Source of the DNA: Pythium myriotylum
Taxonomy: Eukaryota > Oomycota > Peronosporomycetes > Pythiales > Pythiaceae
Assembly (NCBI GenBank): GCA_023091665.1
Contig: JALJCQ010000023.1
Coordinates: forward strand, 992,001-1,056,000
Direction of reading: 5' to 3'
DNA length: 64,000 nt
The notes below the pieces were generated by a model. The model was given only the letters and a program-made list of their open reading frames with translations. It was not told the DNA's origin and ran no database searches. The position numbers were made by a program, and so were the translations under genes. Every line of letters begins with the position of its first letter. Position 1 is the stretch's first letter. Shown piece after piece: positions 42,807 to 53,079 of this stretch.

Positions 42807-45697
42807 ATGGGCGGTAAGGTCGTCGCTGCCGAGGAAAAGGCTCGGATCATCAACGGCGACTCGCTGCAGCGCCAAGGCTCACGTGGCCTCAAGCTAGAGA
42901 TTGAGCGGCCTGCCGAGAGCGTCGACTTCCGCACAGAAGATGACGAAGACGACAATGACAGGCGTCCCATCCTGCAAAGCTCGTCCAATGTCTACATGGA
43001 CAGCCCTCGGGTCGGCCGGGTAGACGAAGACGTTAGCGAGGAGGAGATCAAGCGTCGCCACCGTATCGGCGTGGCCACTGTATCTGGACTCTTCCTCTCA
43101 GTCATGCTCTGTGTCGCCTTCCTCCACTATCTCTCGCATCACGAGTCCTTCAGGTACGTTCCCAATGGCTCTTGATAGAGCTAGAATGTAATACTAACGG
43201 GTCCTAAAGTGCCCTCCCACCAACGCAGCAACGCTTGATGTCTTCGACCACAGCGGCTGGCGCTCGGGACTCGCTTGAGTTGTACACGGCGGGTGTGCGT
43301 CAAACCGGATCGTCCGGTGATCAAGACGCAGCGAAGTTCATCCGCTCACGGGCGATCGACTTCGGTATCGAGGAACGATTCATCAAGCTCGAGGAGTTTG
43401 AGATCTTGACGAATGAGCCCGAAGCATTAAAGCTACACGTGGATGCATCACTCAAGTACGACTTCATGGCCAACTACACGAACTTGAAGAAGGGCTTGAA
43501 AATGCCGGTTAGTGCACTTCGTTTTCTCGCATATTCTGCGTATGATAGCAAACCAAAGTGCTTTGCTGTATCCGTAGCTGCCGCCGTTCCACTTATACTC
43601 GAAGAACGGCTCTGCGTCCGGCAAGCTCGTGTACGCGCACTTTGGTCGCACGGAAGACTATGAGGCTCTCGCGAAAGTCGGCGTGGAGGTCGCAAGCTGT
43701 ATTGTGCTCGTACGTATGGGCGGCGACATTTCACTGCCTGCGAAAGTGGTGCTCGCGGCCAAGTTCGGCGCGATCGGGGTGCTCACCTACAAGTAAGTTC
43801 TTTTTGAAAACTGCTGGAAAAGTTCTCCGCAGTCTCTGACGAGCTTCTCGTCAAACTCAGTGATCCTTTCGATGACGGAGCTGCGCGTGGCAAGGCGTAT
43901 CCGGACGGCCCGTGGCGATCGTCAAACGAGGCATCATTTGGCAGCGTTTACATGGGCAACGGTGATCCTTCGACACCCGACGGCTTTTCGGGGTACGCCG
44001 AAGACCGCATCTCAGTCGACGAGGTCTTCTCGAGCAACAACACGTACAACATGGTACCACAAGTGATAAGTATGCCTATCAGCGCCACGATCGCCGGCGA
44101 ATTGCTGAAAAGACTCAACGGCAATGCGACGCTCCTGACGGCTGCGCAGGTATTTTCTCCCTCGTCATGGCTTGGTGGCGCGGCTGTGGGTGGCTCGTCG
44201 ACAGCTTATCGCGTCGGCCCAAGCGACTTTAACGTGACGATGGACAACAAAAACAAATACGTGCTCAAGAAAGTGTGGAATGTGCTGATCACAGTACCAG
44301 GCTCGCGTGAGGCCGATCGATACGTGATGGTTGGGGCGCCGCGCGACTCGTTGAATGCCGGAGCTGGATCGCCGGGGTCAGGTAATGCAGTGTTCGTAGA
44401 GATTCTTCGTGCAATTGGCGATTTGCTCACGAACGGCTGGGTGCCGCACCGCACGCTGCTCCTGGCATCGTTCGACGGTGAGCAGTACGGCTCAGTCGGG
44501 AGCTCCGAGTGGATCGATCGCCACTTCTCTCACTTGGGCGGTCGCGGCGTTGTCTATCTCCATCTGCGCGACGTTGTGCGTGGTGCAGGCGCACTCCACT
44601 GCGAGGCCGCGGCCTCGCTGCGCAAGAATATCTACCTCATGTCTACCGAGGTTGTGCAGCCCAAGACCGAGGTTGCGGTGAATTCCTTCTTTAGCAGTGG
44701 AGGAGTTGTGTCGGTAGCTCCGGGCCCAGCCTCAGGCCACAGTCACCGCGTATTGACGACGGAAGAAGGAGACCTTGGCGCGGAGAGCAGTGACGAAGTG
44801 TACGACTCGATCCTGCCGTTGAACAAGACATTTTCGCACGAAGATCTTAAGGATTCAGGAAGCTCCGTGTACTCGTTCTGGCTTCAAGAGACTAAGAAGA
44901 CAGCACCGACTGCCAAGATCCCGCGCATCGATCTGCCCGGCGCGGACAACAAGATTTCGCCATTCCTTGCGCGACTGGGCATCCCATCGGTGGAGTTAGG
45001 CTTTACAGGAGGATACTTCGGGGTGGACGCGACGCGCAGCGACACGCTGGACTGGATGAAGAAGTTCGCGGACCCAAGCTTTACTTTTCATCGCGCTGCC
45101 GCGCAGTTGTATGGCAGCATCATGCTCTCATTCAGCGACGCTGTGTTCTTGCAGTATGACTTCACTGAAGTGGCGCGGGACCTGCGACACGGCGAGGCCT
45201 ACCTTCAACAGGCGCTCAAGAGCGAGTCGCGCAGCAAGCAGATTCAGGCGGCGATCCTAAATCGTCTTTCGAATTCGATCAAGGGCTTTGAGGATGCTGC
45301 GGTCGAAGTGGCGTCAGAGTTGAAAGAGCTGCGCGACTCAATGGTGAACCTTATAAGTGGCGAGTTGGTGGTGGATCTGAAAAAGGTGCGCGAGATGAAC
45401 ACGCGACTGCTGATGACGGAGAAGGCGTTCATGCTGCCGGCAGGACTACCAAAGATGCCGTGGCTCAAACACGTACGTGGTTCATTGTTCTTTATCATGC
45501 GTGGAATTTGGTGATAAATCTGTTTGAGACAGGCATTGTATGGGATCTCGGAGTACAACGACTATCGTGTGGGGTACTTCCCAAGCGTGGCGCAGGAGAT
45601 TGTAAGCGGCAATGCGGTGACAATCAAGCGGGAGCTGATCCGATTGTGCCAAACGATCGAACAGGCGACAGATATTTTATCGACGCCCGTGCTATAA
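42807..45697 (+). CDS. Transferrin-receptor/GCPII-like M28 pseudopeptidase
   Basis: Five exons: 42807-43153, 43210-43507, 43578-43792, 43861-45472, 45533-45697; 878 aa. Type II membrane protein: acidic cytosolic tail and one helix (IGVATVSGLFLSVMLCVAFL) near 86-107. Next come a PA-like domain (VVLAAKFGAIGVLTYN), an M28 peptidase-like domain (YVMVGAPRDS, HRTLLLASFDGEQYGSVGSS) and a C-terminal helical TfR-type dimerisation domain. Compared with GCPII, the zinc ligands are changed: GHRDS to GAPRDS, the DPQSG Asp to Ser, EE to EQ, and the NADS and YH sites are absent. It is thus probably inactive as a peptidase and may act as a receptor or scaffold, as human transferrin receptor does. Confidence 0.88.
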
Positions 45698-46266
45698 CTA
45701 CGCGCCACCTTAAAAAATGAAAGAGATTTGCACATCTACGCGCCCACTCTCGCAATAATTTTAGGTCTTGACGGCCTTTTTAGTTAGTCAAGAATTTTAA
45801 AGCTCATGAAAGATCGGGGGAAGAGCCAAGTAGCAAGCCAAGCTGAAAGACAGTCGCGTGGTTCTCTTGTCAGAAATGTTCCTGAGAAGAGTTTTGGACA
45901 AGAGACCGCGCCGCGAGATTAATGACCGTTCAAAAGTGACCACTTTTGCGCTGCTCCTACAACAGCGCTAGATAAGGCTGCTGGTTGGAATTCACCATGA
46001 GCTATCCGCTTGCGAAGTAGCTGAATAACGAAGAGTCCAATGACGTGGAGAGAAAAAGCTCGTGCTGACGTAGCCATGTCACTGGTCAGACGGAGACTCG
46101 CAATCCAGCATTAGTCGGGAAATGTGTTCAAGTCCATTCGGAGTGTTTTGAGCCATTCGAACGTGATGACAGAGAGTAACGTTTACCAGTTTCGTGTCAT
46201 TGCCATCTCATCAAGGGAAGCGATACAGTACTAAAGACCATCCAAATGGCGGCTGCTCGTCGGACC
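45698..46266. other. No gene recognised
   Basis: 569 bp of AT-richer DNA between the TfR-like gene and the first elicitin-like gene; no feature seen. Confidence 0.5.
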
Positions 46267-47001
46267 CTAAAAGGTACAAACTAGTATGGCAACCGCGAAG
46301 GCTATCAACGCGATAGAAGCACTTGACAACTTTGCAGAGTTCGACGGAGGTGTTGTTGGATGCATCGTCGTCCGAGGAATGGCGCTTGAGTTACTGTTCG
46401 ATGAGCCCGACCCATCAATATCTACTGAGGTCACGTCAAGACGACTAATGCTGTTGCTGGTGGCTTTGTCGTTCGGGGTCGCGGTTGCTGGGACTGACCG
46501 AGTATCCCCGCCGCTTCCATCCGTCGACGACCTCGCCGTTGTCGTTGGTGTGGGCATAGCCGCTTTAGGGACTACTACAGGGGAGGCAGACGTCAGAGCT
46601 GGACTTTTGGTAACCGTAGCACTTGGTGAAGGTGTAGCACTAGTCGGTACGGGGGTTGTTTCGCCTGGATGGGTTGCCTCTTGAGCACCCGTTGCAACTC
46701 CAGGATCCGAGCCCTCTCGATGGCAAGAGGCATCGATTGGCTTGTAATTGGCGAGTGCACTTGGCGGACCCAGGTTAAGCTGTATGTAACACTCGGTTGT
46801 TTCTTCTTCGATGAGCCGATGAAGAGCAGTGTGGCAGTTCCTGTCATCGCACTTTGCCTGTGTGCTGGTCGCCACCGAGTCGCACGCCTTCATCCATCCG
46901 ATGATTGTGTTGCGATCACTTGCAGTGCAAGCCGTCGAAAGCGTGACAAAGAAAGCAGTGCCATACGCTGTCACGAGAGTATAAATCACAGGGCGCTTCA
47001 T
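46267..47001 (-). CDS. Elicitin-like protein with Thr/Ser-rich stalk, GPI-type C-terminus
   Basis: 244 aa from the ATG at 47001 (MKRPVIYTLV), chosen because it starts the signal peptide. The elicitin domain has the six-cysteine pattern (CTASD, KACDSV, AKCDDRNCHTALHRL, TECYIQL, DASCH). A long Ser/Thr/Pro/Ala-rich stretch, likely O-glycosylated, follows, and the C-terminus is hydrophobic (SIALIAFAVAILVCTF), as in GPI-anchored elicitin-like proteins. Elicitins bind sterols and fatty acids at the oomycete surface and can be detected by plants. It is divergent from the next elicitin-like gene. Confidence 0.93.
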   Translation of the reverse strand: MKRPVIYTLVTAYGTAFFVTLSTACTASDRNTIIGWMKACDSVATSTQAKCDDRNCHTALHRLIEEETTECYIQLNLGPPSALANYKPIDASCHREGSDPGVATGAQEATHPGETTPVPTSATPSPSATVTKSPALTSASPVVVPKAAMPTPTTTARSSTDGSGGDTRSVPATATPNDKATSNSISRLDVTSVDIDGSGSSNSNSSAIPRTTMHPTTPPSNSAKLSSASIALIAFAVAILVCTF

Positions 47002-47539
47002 GTTAATTGAGGCTCGCTCCGATACAGGAATAAGGACCGCGATACCCTTCGGAGAAGCCCGCAAGTTGTTGGTTGCGTCAAAGGATCGTGGAGAGCTGAT
47101 TCGTAGTCACCGCCGTCGGAGACAAGAAACCGAAGGGACAAACTGGCCTAATTAGTCAACAGTTCACTTGCCGCCGTCGGCACTCGACAAGAAACCCTTT
47201 TATGTACGAAGGGATGGTGACCAGTCGCCGTCGGATTGCACATAGAAAGGTATCACAATGGTTGATGACCGATCAGAACCATCAGTACCCTGGCAGCAAC
47301 CCCTCCTCCTGGAGGAGGGTTGCTGCCAGGTGGGGAGGAGTCCTCCCCCACGCCCGCCTTCATATCCTCTACCTCTGTCGACTGCGCCCGCGTGTCTTCG
47401 TCAAGGCTCGAACCTCCGATCTTCGGGAATCGCGAGCCCATCGATCAGTTCGTCTGCCGTCAACACTAGTGGTTCGGATTTTAGCACACTAAATTCTCAT
47501 TCTCCAATTTTCTCGAGCCCGGCAACGTCGACCCTGAGG
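47002..47539. promoter_or_regulatory. Divergent elicitin promoter with repeated CGCCGTCGGA and long hairpin
   Basis: Holds CGCCGTCGGA at 47111-47120 and 47226-47235 and CGCCGTCGG followed by C at 47172-47181. A long inverted repeat lies at 47289-47330 (arms CCTGGCAGCAACC...TCCTCC and its complement, one unpaired C), followed by a second G/C-rich hairpin near 47331-47350. Confidence 0.6.
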
Positions 47540-48115
47540 ATGAAGGCTTTCTTGTCTACTCTGCTCTGTGTTGCTGCGCTGACCAAGCACGCAAGTGCCC
47601 AGTCGACTGTGTGCAACGCATCAGACTTTGAGAAGATCAAGGGGTGGATGGCTGCCTGCGACAAGATCACTAACGGAGCGGCTGCCCAGTGTGCTGATCG
47701 TGCATGCCATGCAGCATTGCACCGACTTGAAGAGCAGGAGACGAAGGACTGCTGGGTTTCATTCGGCGGAGCCCCATCGGCCTTTGACAAGTACGCAGCG
47801 ATCGATGCCAGTTGCCATGGAGGACGTCGGGTCCAAGAGTCGAACACGACGGTCGGCCCTACACGCCCCGTCTGCTCGATTGAAGACGGGCTGACCATTT
47901 TCACTTGGATGAATGCCTGCGATTCGGTAGTGGGCGATCTGGCCGCCAAGTGTGCAGACCGCGACTGCCATGCGGCTCTCCACCGTCTCGAAGAAGAAGA
48001 GACCCACGAGTGCTGGGAGTTCCTGGGGCTGGGCACCCACGAAGACTTCGATAAGTACGAAGCGATCGACGCTTTTTGCCACGGCAACCCGCACTCCGGG
48101 GACCACGATCATTAA
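47540..48115 (+). CDS. Double-domain elicitin-like protein
   Basis: 191 aa. Signal peptide MKAFLSTLLCVAALTKHASA, then two elicitin domains in tandem: the first from VCNASDFEKIKGWMAACD to DASCH, the second from VCSIEDGLTIFTWMNACDSV to DAFCH. Each has six cysteines and the CADR.CHAALHRLEE core; the two are similar enough to suggest recent internal duplication. There is no stalk or GPI signal; the protein ends in HSGDHDH, so it is probably secreted. The ATG at 47540 was chosen over the longer frame from 47258, which lacks a signal peptide at its start. Confidence 0.93.
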   Translation: MKAFLSTLLCVAALTKHASAQSTVCNASDFEKIKGWMAACDKITNGAAAQCADRACHAALHRLEEQETKDCWVSFGGAPSAFDKYAAIDASCHGGRRVQESNTTVGPTRPVCSIEDGLTIFTWMNACDSVVGDLAAKCADRDCHAALHRLEEEETHECWEFLGLGTHEDFDKYEAIDAFCHGNPHSGDHDH

Positions 48116-48369
48116 GGTTTAGTCATGATATCCATGTCTCTGGAAGATGACATGTAGGAGGTAACGGTGACGAAAGCAATTGGCAATCGCAGCCATCAGT
48201 CTTAAACAAATGCGTCCTTCGTGTCTAACACTTTCAATCGGACTTAGGCTACGCCGAGGCTGTAGCATGATCTCTTCTTTTCATCAAGAGAATGGCAGCG
48301 GATATTAATCTAGGGTACTTGTAGATCTTCTGGAACAAGCGCACATGGGCCAAAAGAGCAGCGCTGCAA

Positions 48370-49150
48370 TATTGGTGAAAGTTTCCCCGCCCCCCAGGCG
48401 GTATGGCAGCATTTGACGCTCAAGACGCTCCTAGTGATCACAGCCTGGCGGAACAGCCTGGCTGAACCTACCCGAGCATGGAATGAGCGCAAAGCAACCA
48501 CCTGCCACCGCGTGCTTGATACGCTCCCGTTCCGGCTCCTGCGCCAGCAAGACCCACCGTAGTTCGCGGCAGGCCTTGTCAACATATTTCGCAGCCTTCT
48601 CGATGAAGCTCATGACCTGCACGACTGCTACCCCCCCTCCCCCCAATCTCCGGCACGAGTGCTATTCTTTGCGGGCAACACTCGCACCAACCCAGGGCTC
48701 GGGGAGCCGGGGCTGTACACGTACGCTTGATACCGCTCCGCAGATACTGTGGAGCTCTGCAGTGTCACTACTGGATCTAGCCACCATTAACAACCAAGCT
48801 GCATACCACGGCTCCTCGCAGGACTTCAAGCGGCAGCTGACAATGTCTGGCATGACCTCACCGTAATTGGCGACAACATGCTCCTCTTTCAACAGTTTCG
48901 TGAGTACAAGCTACCTCAGAACGCGCTTCTGCGGCCGCTATACCAAAAGTCTCGGCGTCTAGCCGACCAGGTCGGCGCACATCATTGGCACCGCCACGTG
49001 CGGGCACACAACTCCATGGCCAGAGCGTTGGCTACCCACGCGACGGATACTCAGGCCACGAGCCACGTCCGCCACCCCACCGGCAGACCCTACCATGCAG
49101 ACCTGCCCCAACGCATCGCCTCCGACTTACACCTCTGGCTTGCAGGTTGA
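48370..49150 (+). pseudogene. Retroelement remnant with RNase H domain
   Basis: Plus-strand pieces in different frames: WQHLTLKTLLVITAWRN near 48400, VLFFAGNTRTNPGLGEPG near 48660 (cf. the RNase H 'FDGGSRGNPGPGG' block), TINNQAAYHG near 48787 (cf. 'TNNQAEYHGL') and HHWHRHVRAHNSMARALATH near 48980 (RNase H end block). Frameshifts separate them. The layout fits the C-terminal part of a LINE that carries RNase H. Confidence 0.6.
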
Positions 49151-49386
49151 CCCACGGTAACTCAGGACCGCATCATGCTCCAGCTATTAGGGTACATTAA
49201 CTGCGCTCATTGGATTTCACCTTCTTTTTCATCACTGGGTGAAAGCTTACTACGTAGTATTAAACAAACTGAAGCCTCTGGTAAAGATTTGTTGGTTTTC
49301 AAACCACTTTTGGAGTCACTACGTGCCCTGCGTTTAGGACTGAGCTGCGCTCATGACGATGCGTGAGCTTCTTCATCAATTCGGCC

Positions 49387-49857
49387 CTAACACGCTTGAT
49401 GCTCAGTGACAATAGGTGTCGGGCTTGACGTCGAGGGGCTCGGTGTAATTGGCAACTGCGTCGTCGGGCTGGGTCCAGGAGCCACAGTAGTCGGCCGTGG
49501 TGGAGCTGATGTCGTCGGTGCCGGCGAGGGGATTGGCGGCGCTGGAGTTGGGTTAAGTCCTGGATCTGGGCCTTCGCCGTGGCAGAAATGATCGATATCT
49601 TCGTACTTCTTGAGATCACTGGCTGGCCCGAGACCTGAGGAGACGTAGCAGTCTATGGTCTCTTGTTCCACCAGTCGGTGGAGGGCGACGTGGCAGAGGC
49701 GATTGTCGCACTTCTCCTTGGTCGACCCTACAACCGAGTCACATGCAGCCATCCATCCCTTGACCTCCGCTGGCTTACAACCGAAGGCGTTGGTGCGAGG
49801 TGCCAGAAGCGCAAAGGCCAAGGCGGCGACACTGAAAAGCTGTACGGTGGGCTTCAT
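49387..49857 (-). CDS. Elicitin-like protein with Pro/Thr-rich tail
   Basis: 156 aa from the ATG at 49857 (MKPTVQLFSVAALAF); an upstream in-frame ATG at 49878 would add seven residues before the signal peptide. Six-cysteine elicitin domain: FGCKPAEVKGWMAACDSV, EKCDNRLCHVALHRLVEQET, DCYVSSGLG, DHFCH. The tail is Pro/Thr/Ser-rich (APPRPTTVAPGPSP) and ends TEHQAC without a clear hydrophobic GPI signal. One CGCCGTCGGA element (inverted) lies upstream at 50023-50032. Confidence 0.92.
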   Translation of the reverse strand: MKPTVQLFSVAALAFALLAPRTNAFGCKPAEVKGWMAACDSVVGSTKEKCDNRLCHVALHRLVEQETIDCYVSSGLGPASDLKKYEDIDHFCHGEGPDPGLNPTPAPPIPSPAPTTSAPPRPTTVAPGPSPTTQLPITPSPSTSSPTPIVTEHQAC

Positions 49858-50430
49858 GGAAGACTTGAATGGTGGCAAATTTCAGACTGGGCCGCAGCGA
49901 CACGGGCAGTCGATGGATACTCCGAAGGCGGCAGGGGCCAGCCGCAAGCCTATGCTGTAGTAGGAGGGTGCAACCAAGTGGTGCCCAGCACGGGAATCCT
50001 TCCGACCGATTGACGATGTTTATCCGACGGCGATTCTCAAGTCTTCTGGTCCTGATACGCTATCGCGATCTCTCATGCATGGGTTTTCCAACTCGTTGAT
50101 CCTCGCCCACATTCCATCCGCAGTTTCGATTTCATTGGGTCCTGTATCGCCATCGCACATTGACGGTTCAGTCTGTCTGTCGACTCCAAATGTTGAAGCA
50201 CATCAGTGGGACGTCGTCCAAGATCCACCCAATCAAGCACATCACCACGTAATTACTCGCAGCATACTCGAGGTGGCTCATCCCACGCCTTATCCGACGG
50301 CGGTATCAACACCAATCATCGCCATCGACCTCGTGGTCCTCTATTTTCAAATATTGTCGAGTCCACCACACACCTCGCCACGGCTTTCCCGTCGCCATCC
50401 ACTTGTTGTTTCTTTCCATCCCGACAAGCC
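49858..50430. promoter_or_regulatory. Divergent promoter of two elicitin-like genes with TCCGACGGCG elements
   Basis: TCCGACGGCG occurs at 50023-50032 and 50293-50302, the reverse complement of CGCCGTCGGA. No gene recognised. Confidence 0.6.
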
Positions 50431-50949
50431 ATGCTCCGCCCAACCCTCGCTCTCCTCGCTCTCCTCGCTGCCACCGCGCGTGCCTCGACGCCTGCCATCG
50501 CCTCATGCCCCGCAGACAAGCTCACGTCCGCGAAGCAGGCCTGCGACTCGCTCGTCGACATCTCGCAGATCCGCTGTGACAATGCTGACTGCCACAAGGC
50601 GTTACACGTGCTCACAGACCCCGAGTACATTGCTTGCTACGAACAGCTCAAGCTCGGCAACAAGACCGACCTCGCCAAGTACCAAGAGCTCGACGCCTTC
50701 TGCCACGGCGAAGGCTCGGATCCGACTGAGAAGCACGACCACGACCACGAAGGCTCGCATCACGACGACCACGACGGCTCGGACCATGACCATCACGACC
50801 ACGACCACGGCGCCAAGAACGCGACCCCGAGCGTGACGAGCGCCCCTGCGACTGTGCCGACGCCGTCGCCATCCAGCGAAGCCCCCGCGACGGCGTTTAC
50901 GCTCGCTGCAGTCTCGCTCGTGGGCACTGTCGCCGCGCTTGCCGTGTAG
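50431..50949 (+). CDS. Elicitin-like protein with His/Asp-rich tail
   Basis: 172 aa. Signal peptide MLRPTLALLALLAATARA, elicitin-like domain (ASCPADKLTSAKQACDSLVD, RCDNADCHKALHVL, ACYEQLKLG, DAFCH), then a stretch of about 35 residues made mostly of His, Asp and Glu/Gly (HDHDHEGSHHDDHDG and on), a Thr/Pro/Ser linker and a hydrophobic end (FTLAAVSLVGTVAALAV) fitting a GPI signal. The His/Asp stretch resembles metal-binding loops of zinc transporters. The next gene, same strand, is a ZIP transporter. Confidence 0.92.
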   Translation: MLRPTLALLALLAATARASTPAIASCPADKLTSAKQACDSLVDISQIRCDNADCHKALHVLTDPEYIACYEQLKLGNKTDLAKYQELDAFCHGEGSDPTEKHDHDHEGSHHDDHDGSDHDHHDHDHGAKNATPSVTSAPATVPTPSPSSEAPATAFTLAAVSLVGTVAALAV

Positions 50950-51284
50950 TACTTGAACACAGAGAGAGGAGGGATTAGTCGATCGACTAACCACCGCAAT
51001 ATCTATGGATTTGGATAACCATCACATTTTACGATCTTTATAATGTGATATCATCATGATCCAATTATGATAAATTTTAACCGTATATAATTTGATACCC
51101 TGCGACAACCAATTTGGACCGCTGCTACCTCTGAGCCACATAGAACCTTTCCAGACGCACATAAACAGGGCGGGTTTCAGCCTTTTTGTCTCGAACCCCT
51201 ACTCTCCATCGCCGTCGGACAAGCACTCAATCCGACGGCGCTTCCATTCAGTACTCGTATCCACTCGTGTCATTCCCCTTTCCG
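50950..51284. promoter_or_regulatory. ZIP promoter with CGCCGTCGGA and its inverse
   Basis: AT-rich DNA at 51000-51090, then CGCCGTCGGA at 51210-51219 and TCCGACGGCG at 51231-51240, 45-75 bp before the ATG and facing each other with an 11-nt gap. Confidence 0.6.
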
Positions 51285-53079
51285 ATGGCCAAGCGACTCG
51301 CTCTCCTCGCTGTGCTCGCCACGCTTCTCGTCGTCGCCCAGGGCTCGACGGACGAGTGCAGCGGCCAGGGCAAGAAGCACGGCAACCACTGCCACTGCAA
51401 CAAAGGCTACAAGAGCAAGGGCACCGAGTGCGTGCCCATCGACGGGGCAGCGAATGCTGCGAGCTGTCCGGCTGGCGGAATCGCCTGGGAGCTCTCGGCG
51501 ATTGTGCGACTGGAGAAAGGGTCGTATACGGTCGAGCTGCTCAAGAACGACGTCGACATGGCCGCAATGGTGTTGCCACTGGCTAACACCACCGTTGCGA
51601 CCATAGAAACGCTGAAGCAGTCGGTGGCCAAGTCGATTGAGCTACTGGAGGACATCACACTGGCACGAAAGCTCGTGAAGAACAACCAAGTCATGGCCCC
51701 GACCAACAAACTGCTCTACATCATCCAGCGGAACAACGCCCAAGAGCTGGAGAAGCTCAAGGCCGAATGCGAAGCCACGGCGGGGAATACGTGGCACATC
51801 GACCATTGCGACGGCCCCGACGGTCACGGCCGACGCCGTCGGCTCGCCAACGAGAAGATTGCGGTCAACCTCACTGTCTCCGATACTGGATTGTACGCGC
51901 TCCACATGCAACATAACGCCATTGATGAGTACAGCATGCAGATCCTCAGCTCTAGTGGCCAAGCTGTTAAGCTGACTGTCGCGACAGTGCGAGAAGAAGG
52001 CACTAAAGAACAGGACGAGGCCTCCAAGAGTCCACGAAAGGCGTCTAGTGCTGTGTGGGGCAAGGCGATGCTGGCTGTCACGGTTGTCGCGCTGCTCTCA
52101 GTCGTGGGGATCCTGCTGCTCGCCATCCGAGCCAGCCTGTTGACGAAGCTCATGGACGCGCTGATGGCTCTGTCGGCGGGTGCTCTCTTTGGCGCCGCGT
52201 TCATCCATATCCTGCCCGAATCCATCGAATTTTACAGCGCGTACGGGCAGATGGAGCTTTCGCTGTGCATGATTTTCTCCGCGGGATTTGTTGGTGCGAT
52301 GGTGCTGGAGATGCTATTGGAAGTATGTCTCTCAAAACTTGGCGGAGACGGTCACCACCACCACCACCACCATGCACCCATGTCGGGTCGTACAAGCGCA
52401 ATCAAGCTTCTTTCTCCGCGACAAACGAATGATCAGAGTGGCGATAGACCTTCAGCCAGCGGCAACTTTGTTGAAGTCGAAGTCTCTGATTCTGCTAGTG
52501 GTCTCAACTCCAAGCGAGCTGGCAAGTTCAGTCTCCACGTCAACTGGAAGGAAATCAAACCGATGGCCTACATCATTCTCGTCGGCGATCTCTTCCACAA
52601 CTTCGTAGACGGTGTACTCATCGCGACGGCATTCCTAGCATGCGACGATGCACTCGGTGTTGCCGTCACGGCCTCTGCCATCCTCCACGAGGTGCCACAA
52701 GAGTTTGCTGACTTCATCATCCTCATAGACGCTGGCTTCACAACCTTCCAGGCTGTTCTATTCAACTTCGTGAGTGCTCTCTCGGCATATCTCGGTGCGG
52801 TCGTCATTTTATCGTCCGTCAAGGTCACGAAAGAGACTATGGGGGTTCTACTGGGCTTCGGAGCGGTGAGTGGTTTTACGCTTGGTACCCTTTGACGTAG
52901 GTATTGACAATTTCGTGCAGGGCACGCTCGTGTACATCGCAGCGACAGACCTACTTCCGCGTGTGCTGCAGGTCAAGACTTTCACCGATTTCTTCATCCG
53001 CGTCCTCCTCTTTGGTGCCGGGATTGGACTGCTCGCGCTCACGACGCTATATCATGTCCACTGCGAAGCCGATCTGTGA
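51285..53079 (+). CDS. ZIP zinc transporter (LIV-1 subfamily-like)
   Basis: Two exons, 51285-52865 and 52921-53079 (intron 55 nt), 579 aa. Signal peptide MAKRLALLAVLATLLVVAQG, an EGF-like Cys-rich motif (DECSGQGKKHGNHCHCNKGY) and an extracellular domain of about 220 residues precede eight membrane helices. Helix 4 has HNFVDG, helix 5 HEVPQEFADF; the usual HExPHE signature has its second His replaced by Gln. The cytosolic loop between helices 3 and 4 carries a run of seven His. It should bring zinc or a similar metal into the cytosol. The start was set by the signal peptide. Confidence 0.93.
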
